In this document: positions 4,701 through 8,957 of the stretch, one piece after another
Layout: each line of letters opens with the position of its first letter
Numbering within the stretch: the first letter of the stretch is position 1
Assembly: GCA_031266855.1 (NCBI GenBank)
Contig: JAISAF010000275.1
Location: 1 to 8,957 of the forward strand
DNA length: 8,957 nt
Reading direction: 5' to 3'
Origin: Spirochaetales bacterium
GTDB lineage: Bacteria > Spirochaetota > Spirochaetia > DTKZ01
Made by a program: the position numbers and the translations under genes
Notes under the pieces: model-generated
What the model saw: only the letters and a program-made list of their open reading frames with translations
What the model was told of the DNA's origin: nothing
Database searches by the model: none

Positions 4701-5776
4701 GCGATTTTTACGTTTCGCATTTCGCGCCGTGCTGGTACGAGGAAGCCGGGCCTGATCACGATATTATTATTTCCAGTAAAGTCAAAATTTCCCGGAACCT
4801 TTCGAGTGTCGCGTATCCTCATATTCTTTCCGCGAAGGAGCGGGAAGATGTCTGTATGAAAATTGAGGCTGCTTTACAGGACAGCCGGGTATGTCCCGGG
4901 CTTATTCATTACGAGCTGGAGAGTTTGAGTGAGGAGCAAAACGCTTTTCTTGTTGAGGAGGGCAGGGTACATAAACGGAAAGAATTCCGAAGGGCGGCGC
5001 TGCTTATATCCGCGGACAGGCAGCTTTGCGTGGAGATCAACGCGAAGGATCATCTGTGTATTACTTCCCTTCGGGGGGGGAATAACCTGCGGGGCGCCTG
5101 GCGCGATGTGGACAGGGCCGACTGCGAGCTGGAATCGCGGCTTGATTACGCTGTTTCCCTCGATTTGGGCTATCTTTCTTCTGAGCTTGACAATATGGGA
5201 ACGGCGCTGGAAGCCTCGGCTGTACTGCACCTTCCCGGTATGGCCCTGAGCGGCCGGCTTGACAAGGTGGAAAAGCTGCTGAACGGCGCGGGATTTTCCA
5301 TGGAAAACTTTTTACAGGTAAAAGGCGTGGGCGCGGAGTTTTTTCTTATTAGCGGCAGGCCGCGTTTGGGTGAATCCGAAGAAGATCTTTTTAAAAAATT
5401 TGCAGATATAACACTTTCGTTATTAAATTATGAAAGGGAGATGCGGAACCTGCTTTTTGAGAAAAGGGGTGATTTTTTCGAGGACCAGATGTGCAGGGCT
5501 TTTGGCATTCTTGAGCGGGCAAAATTCCTGAATTGGGAGGAGGCTATTAAGCTGCTTTCCCTGCTGAGGATGGGCTACTGCATGAAGCGGCGCTCGCCGG
5601 TTCGCTGGGACAAACTGACCGCGATAATTTTCCGCGCGATGCCTGCCCATATCCGCGTCCGGCTGGGGGAGGGGTCGGCGGGATCCCTGGAGGAACGGGA
5701 AAACAGGGAACGTGCGGTTTTCATTCATGAAGAATTACGAAATACATCTTGGGGAGAGGAGGGGAATTATGTTTAA
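4697..5776 (+). CDS. mcsB: McsB-family protein, apparently a pseudo-arginine kinase
   Basis: At 359 residues this matches McsB (protein-arginine kinase, guanido phosphotransferase family, about 363 residues in Bacillus) along its length: the SSRIRLARN region at 26-34, the NEEDHLR region at 115-121, the GYLTSCPTNVGTGLRAS region at 158-174 followed by HLPG, and the C-terminal helical domain. The catalytic positions are changed: SSKVKISRN has K28 and K30 where the family has Arg; NAKDHLC has A116, K117 and C121 for Glu, Glu and Arg; E163 replaces the active-site Cys; E172 replaces the conserved Arg; and the RGxxGEGSEA region reads VKGVGAEFF with K209 for Arg. Kinase activity is therefore unlikely, although the frame is intact. 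In B. subtilis McsB also acts as a ClpC adaptor, a role that could survive. Overlaps mcsA by 4 nt and clpC by 8 nt. The family call rests on remembered sequences and synteny. Confidence 0.88.
   Translation: MSDFYVSHFAPCWYEEAGPDHDIIISSKVKISRNLSSVAYPHILSAKEREDVCMKIEAALQDSRVCPGLIHYELESLSEEQNAFLVEEGRVHKRKEFRRAALLISADRQLCVEINAKDHLCITSLRGGNNLRGAWRDVDRADCELESRLDYAVSLDLGYLSSELDNMGTALEASAVLHLPGMALSGRLDKVEKLLNGAGFSMENFLQVKGVGAEFFLISGRPRLGESEEDLFKKFADITLSLLNYEREMRNLLFEKRGDFFEDQMCRAFGILERAKFLNWEEAIKLLSLLRMGYCMKRRSPVRWDKLTAIIFRAMPAHIRVRLGEGSAGSLEERENRERAVFIHEELRNTSWGEEGNYV
5757..5764 (+). promoter_or_regulatory. Strong ribosome binding site of clpC inside mcsB
   Basis: AGGAGGGG lies four bases before ATG 5769, inside the last codons of mcsB. 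It decides the clpC start: the upstream in-frame GTG 5712 would add 19 residues not typical of ClpC and lacks such a site. Confidence 0.85.
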
Positions 5777-8285
5777 GGGTTTTACGCAAAGGGCCCAAAG
5801 GATTTTGACAATCCTTGTGCAGGATGAAGCCAAGCGTTTCCATTCTGACCAGCTTTTACCGGAACATATTATGCTCGCGATCCTGAAGGAAGCCTCTGGT
5901 CTGGGTTATAAAGTTTTGCAGAAGGCGATGATGGATCCTATTCGCCTGCAAATCGAAATCGAAAATTCCATTCCCCGGAAAAAGGGCGGTTTTATCCTTG
6001 GGGAAGTGCCGCCTTCCGCGCGTGGAAAGAAAATCCTTGAAGACTCGGCTGAGGAAGCGAAAAATCTGGGACATGGCTATATTGGAACCGAGCATCTTCT
6101 TCTTGCCTGTAGCCGCGAGGAGGGGGCTGTTATGTCCCGCGTTCTAGGTTCTTTCAATGTTACGGTGGAGATGCTTCGCGATATTGTGATGGAGCTTTCC
6201 GGTAATTCCTTCCAGCAGGGGAGAACTTCTGTTTTTGAGGGCGCTGTACCGCGCAGGAAAACAGCGGGGACTGGTTCTCCGGGGATGAAGAAAACCCCGA
6301 CTCTTGACGAGTTTTCCCGCGATCTTACCCAGATGGCGTCGGAACACAAACTTGATCCTGTTGTGGGCCGGGAAAAGGAAATCCGCAGGGTTACGCAAAT
6401 CCTTGCCAGGCGCACGAAAAACAATCCTGTTTTGATAGGCGAGCCTGGCGTTGGGAAAACCGCCATTGTGGAGGGGCTTGCGCAGAATATTATGGACGGT
6501 TCGGCGCCCGAAGTGCTTTTAGGAAAGCGGGTTGTTACCCTTGACCTTGCCTCAATCATCGCCGGTACCAAGTACCGCGGCGAGTTCGAGGAACGCCTGA
6601 AGCGCATTATGAAGGAAATAACCAATACCGGGAATATCATCCTTTTTATCGACGAGCTGCATACCCTCATTGGGGCGGGCGGCGCGGAAGGGGCGATTGA
6701 CGCCTCCAATATGCTGAAACCCGCGCTTTCCCGCGGGGAAATTCAGTGTATCGGCGCGACTACCTTGAACGAGTATAAAAAGTATATTGAGCGCGACGCG
6801 GCTCTTGAACGCCGTTTCCAGACAATTTATGTCAACGAACCTTCGGTTGAGCAAACTATCGAAATCCTGAAAGGCATTAAGGACCGTTACGAACAGCATC
6901 ACAACGTATCCTACACAACAGGCTCTTTGGAAGCCGCGGCGCTGATGTCGCGGCGCTACATCAGCGAGCGTTTTCTTCCCGACAAGGCCATTGACCTTAT
7001 TGACGAGGCGGGCAGCCGCAAGAGGATAGAAAATCATATTCTGCCCCAGGAAGTCTCCGATCTGGAAAAGGATATTGACCGCCTGAATAACGAAAAGACG
7101 GCTTTTGTGACGGCGCAGAATTACGAGAAGGCCGCGTCGGTGCGGGATACCGTGCGCCAGTTGAAAACAAAGATCGATGAACTGAAAGAAGACTGGCGGC
7201 TGTCCCTGAAATCCGAACAGAATATCATCGACGCGCAGGACATTCAGAGGGTAATTTCCGACATGACGGGTATTCCCCTTGTGCGTCTTGCCCTTGATGA
7301 GTCTGAGCGGCTTTTAACTATTGAAAACGCCTTGCATGAAAAAGTTATTGGTCAGGACAATGCCATCGGGGTTATCGCTTCCGCCATTCGCAGATCCCGC
7401 ATGGGGCTGTCTTCCCCCGCGCGGCCTATGGGGTCTTTTATTTTTCTTGGTCCCACCGGGGTGGGGAAAACCCTGCTTGCGAAAAGCCTTGCCGAATATC
7501 TTTTTGGCAACGCCGAAGCCCTTGTTCGTATCGACATGTCCGACTACATGGAAAAACACAACGTGTCGCGCCTTGTGGGCGCTCCTCCCGGATATATCGG
7601 CTACGAAGAAGGAGGCCTTTTGACAGAGAAAATCCGCCGGCGGCCTTACAGTGTCATTCTGCTTGACGAGATTGAAAAAGCTCATCCTGATGTATTCAAT
7701 CTGCTTTTGCAGGTGCTGGAAGAAGGCCAGCTCCAGGACAACCTGGGGCATACCGTTTCCTTCCGTAATACTGTCCTCATTATGACCTCTAACGCGGGCG
7801 CGCGGGAAATAACCCGCGATTCCGCTGTCGGTTTCCGTTCACAGGCGGGCGTTCTGGATTACAAGCAAATCAAAGCCTCCGCCCTGAATGAACTCAAACG
7901 GCTCTTCCGCCCGGAGTTTCTGAACCGGGTTGACGAGACTGTTGTCTTCCAGTCGCTCAGCAAGGAACAGATGACAAGTATTCTTGATATCCTTCTTGCC
8001 GAAGTCCAGTCCCGCCTTGAAGAAAAAGCTCTTTGCCTTTCTGTAACAAAAGAGGGCAAGGACTTCCTGATCGAAAAAGGCTTTGATCCCTGCTATGGAG
8101 CGCGCCCGCTGCGCAGGGTCATCCAGCAGGAAATCGAGGAACCTCTTTCAATGGAACTTCTGCGCCGCCATTTTGAAGACGGCGATAAAATCATGGTATC
8201 CGTGCGGGATGGCAAAATGGTCTTTTCCCACGACGCGAAAAAAGAACTGGAAAAGGTAAAAACCGAAGAAGCGGTTCCCGTATAA
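5769..8285 (+). CDS. clpC: ClpC, AAA+ unfoldase of the ClpCP protease
   Basis: This complete 838-residue Hsp100 unfoldase would thread substrates into ClpP. The N-domain (about 1-145) has two Clp_N repeats with LPEH (E32) and GTEH (E108), the glutamates that in Bacillus ClpC bind phosphoarginine. The D1 module has Walker A GEPGVGKT (224-231) and Walker B with D295/E296. The middle domain (about 432-470) carries a UVR motif as in ClpC rather than the longer ClpB middle domain. The D2 module has Walker A GPTGVGKT (561-568), Walker B LLDEIEK (D633/E634) and a VGF tripeptide (687-689), the loop that docks ClpP. No catalytic feature is missing. The start at ATG 5769 overlaps mcsB by 8 nt and has a strong ribosome site. 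No terminator follows; the hairpin mosaic begins 12 bases after the stop. Co-transcription with mcsA and mcsB is likely. Confidence 0.96.
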   Translation: MFKGFTQRAQRILTILVQDEAKRFHSDQLLPEHIMLAILKEASGLGYKVLQKAMMDPIRLQIEIENSIPRKKGGFILGEVPPSARGKKILEDSAEEAKNLGHGYIGTEHLLLACSREEGAVMSRVLGSFNVTVEMLRDIVMELSGNSFQQGRTSVFEGAVPRRKTAGTGSPGMKKTPTLDEFSRDLTQMASEHKLDPVVGREKEIRRVTQILARRTKNNPVLIGEPGVGKTAIVEGLAQNIMDGSAPEVLLGKRVVTLDLASIIAGTKYRGEFEERLKRIMKEITNTGNIILFIDELHTLIGAGGAEGAIDASNMLKPALSRGEIQCIGATTLNEYKKYIERDAALERRFQTIYVNEPSVEQTIEILKGIKDRYEQHHNVSYTTGSLEAAALMSRRYISERFLPDKAIDLIDEAGSRKRIENHILPQEVSDLEKDIDRLNNEKTAFVTAQNYEKAASVRDTVRQLKTKIDELKEDWRLSLKSEQNIIDAQDIQRVISDMTGIPLVRLALDESERLLTIENALHEKVIGQDNAIGVIASAIRRSRMGLSSPARPMGSFIFLGPTGVGKTLLAKSLAEYLFGNAEALVRIDMSDYMEKHNVSRLVGAPPGYIGYEEGGLLTEKIRRRPYSVILLDEIEKAHPDVFNLLLQVLEEGQLQDNLGHTVSFRNTVLIMTSNAGAREITRDSAVGFRSQAGVLDYKQIKASALNELKRLFRPEFLNRVDETVVFQSLSKEQMTSILDILLAEVQSRLEEKALCLSVTKEGKDFLIEKGFDPCYGARPLRRVIQQEIEEPLSMELLRRHFEDGDKIMVSVRDGKMVFSHDAKKELEKVKTEEAVPV

Positions 8286-8296
8286 AATAATAATGC

Positions 8297-8344
8297 GGGC
8301 GCATTTTTGAGCCGCCCACGGCGGCCCAAAAACCGGGCTTTCCG
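8297..8344. repeat. Left terminus of mosaic B
   Basis: GGGCGCA is followed by a hairpin with arms TTTTTGAGCCGCC/GGCGGCCCAAAAA (8304-8332, one mismatch, loop CAC) and CCGGGCTTTCCG (8333-8344). The order is that of 3454-3501, but the stem sequence is different. Confidence 0.8.
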
Positions 8345-8368
8345 GGACTCCGCTATCGCTCCGGCCCC

Positions 8369-8382
8369 AGCGCTCCGCGCTG
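8369..8382. repeat. Short hairpin with TCC loop
   Basis: CAGCGC/GCGCTG flank TCC. Same loop as 3471-3473 and 3515-3517 with another stem. Confidence 0.65.
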
Positions 8383-8434
8383 TGGCTGCTTCGCATCCCT
8401 CCAATCCCTTGCGCAGCGGCAGCTCAAAATCAAT

Positions 8435-8533
8435 CCCCGCAATTGCCTCACGGCAATTGCGGGGGCGCATAATTGCTGCTTTAGCAATTATGCGCTGCAA
8501 CCCGGCGGAGGCAATTTGCGCAAGCAAATTGCC
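8435..8533. repeat. First palindrome set of mosaic B
   Basis: Three perfect hairpins: CCCCGCAATTGCC/GGCAATTGCGGGG with loop TCAC (8435-8464); GCGCATAATTGCT/AGCAATTATGCGC with loop GCTTT (8465-8495); and, after the linker CCCGGCGG, GGCAATTTGC/GCAAATTGCC with loop GCAA (8510-8533). Confidence 0.85.
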
Positions 8534-8618
8534 TATAAGGGAAGCTCTAAAAACTTTCAATTTGAGATTTAAAATTCTAAAGGAAAAAATTGCTGTGAGT
8601 GGCAACTCAAAACCAGGC

Positions 8619-8679
8619 CACGGAATTGCTCTTGGCAATTCCGTGAGTGCATAATTGCCAACGGCAATTATGCACTCAC
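8619..8679. repeat. Second palindrome set of mosaic B, AATTGC pair
   Basis: CACGGAATTGC/GCAATTCCGTG with loop TCTTG (8619-8645) adjoins a perfect 17-bp-arm hairpin (8643-8659 and 8663-8679, loop AAC, core GCATAATTGCC). As in mosaic A the two share three bases. They are followed by the ACCCGGCGG linker. Confidence 0.85.
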
Positions 8680-8690
8680 AACCCGGCGGT

Positions 8691-8750
8691 CGCAATTTTG
8701 GGACAAAATTGCGTGGTGTGCCACCAAGCGCAGCGCGTTACGCGCTGCGC
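8691..8750. repeat. Second palindrome set of mosaic B, CGCAATT and GC-rich hairpins
   Basis: CGCAATTTTG/CAAAATTGCG with loop GGA (8691-8713), then the linker TGTGCCACCAAG, then GCGCAGCGCG/CGCGCTGCGC with loop TTA (8728-8750). Order, loop and linkers match 3714-3769. Confidence 0.85.
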
Positions 8751-8927
8751 ACGTATTTATCACCACCGGCTGCCACCACCGCGCGTATAGCGACCATGAC
8801 GCTTGCAGGTATAAAAGTTTCCTGTGCGTACTACCAGCATGGAAAGTTTTTAGAGGTTCCCCGGATTTCCGGCTGCGGAAATCCTCAAGGCCGTCCCCGG
8901 CCTGGCCTTTCCCGGTTCCGGCTGCCG

Positions 8928-8946
8928 CCACCACGCTAACAATAAA
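8928..8946. repeat. Element-end fragment, matches 1136-1154
   Basis: Identical 19-mer CCACCACGCTAACAATAAA as at 1136-1154, here preceded by CCGGCTGCCG. It may be a boundary of this repeat family. Confidence 0.65.
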
Positions 8947-8957
8947 CTGTTACGGTT

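Larger units (their letters stand above)
8297..8957. repeat. Composite hairpin mosaic B, runs to the window edge
   Basis: Starting 12 bp after clpC, this gene-free block repeats the architecture of mosaic A in the same orientation as its left end: GGGCGCA, T-run hairpin, CCGGGCTTTCCG, TCC-loop hairpins, the 27-bp linker, AATTGC palindromes, CCGGCGG, then a second set of AATTGC palindromes, TGTGCCACCAAG, a GC-rich palindrome and the ATCACCACCGGCTGCC linker. The palindrome set occurs twice (8435-8533 and 8619-8750), separated by an AT-richer spacer (about 8534-8610). No inverted right terminus is seen before the edge. Open frames here follow the palindromes and are not called. Confidence 0.8.

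Noticed and set aside
5712..5768. Upstream GTG start adding 19 residues to ClpC
   Set aside because: ATG 5769 has a strong ribosome site and gives the standard ClpC N-terminus; the extension lies within the end of mcsB.
8307..8939. Open frames on both strands downstream of clpC
   Set aside because: They arise from the GC-rich hairpin mosaic and share its repeats rather than protein features.
8619..8946. Integron attC sites
   Set aside because: The palindromes lack the paired RYYYAAC/GTTRRRY ends, and no cassette genes or integrase are visible.

Overview
The window looks like the chromosome of a spirochaete, most likely Treponema-like. That placement is an inference from the pairing of an mcsA-mcsB-clpC operon with a DbpA-type DEAD-box helicase and from overall protein style; the sequence contains no taxonomic marker. 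The recognisable genes have moderate-to-high G+C, while one orphan gene near the left end is strikingly AT-rich.

Layout. Positions 1-1680 are an accessory patch. It holds a diverged direct repeat of about 135 bp (1-133 and 1476-1613) that carries a promoter and the start of a small minus-strand gene. Between the copies lie a 175-codon AT-rich orphan gene (472-999) and a broken small gene with an in-frame stop and an in-frame palindrome (1215-1493). Positions 1681-3390 (minus) encode a complete DEAD-box RNA helicase with a DbpA-type RNA-binding domain and a basic tail. Positions 3391-4193 have no gene and are mostly a dense mosaic of perfect hairpins bounded by inverted termini (about 3454-4080). 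Positions 4194-8285 (plus) are a tightly overlapping mcsA-mcsB-clpC operon. Positions 8286-8957 are gene-free and hold a second mosaic of the same hairpin family, running to the window edge.

How the genes work together. In Firmicutes, McsA and McsB form the protein-arginine kinase that marks proteins for ClpC-ClpP. Here ClpC looks complete: two AAA+ modules, a VGF ClpP loop, and the N-domain glutamates that bind phosphoarginine. McsA keeps its four CxxC pairs and its UVR motif. McsB keeps the fold and length of the family but has lost nearly every catalytic and phosphate-binding residue I can align. It therefore reads as a pseudokinase that may act only as a ClpC adaptor. No ctsR lies upstream.

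The two most interesting things are the degenerate McsB within an intact operon, and the hairpin mosaics, in which loops and linkers are constant while stem sequences change in a compensated way.
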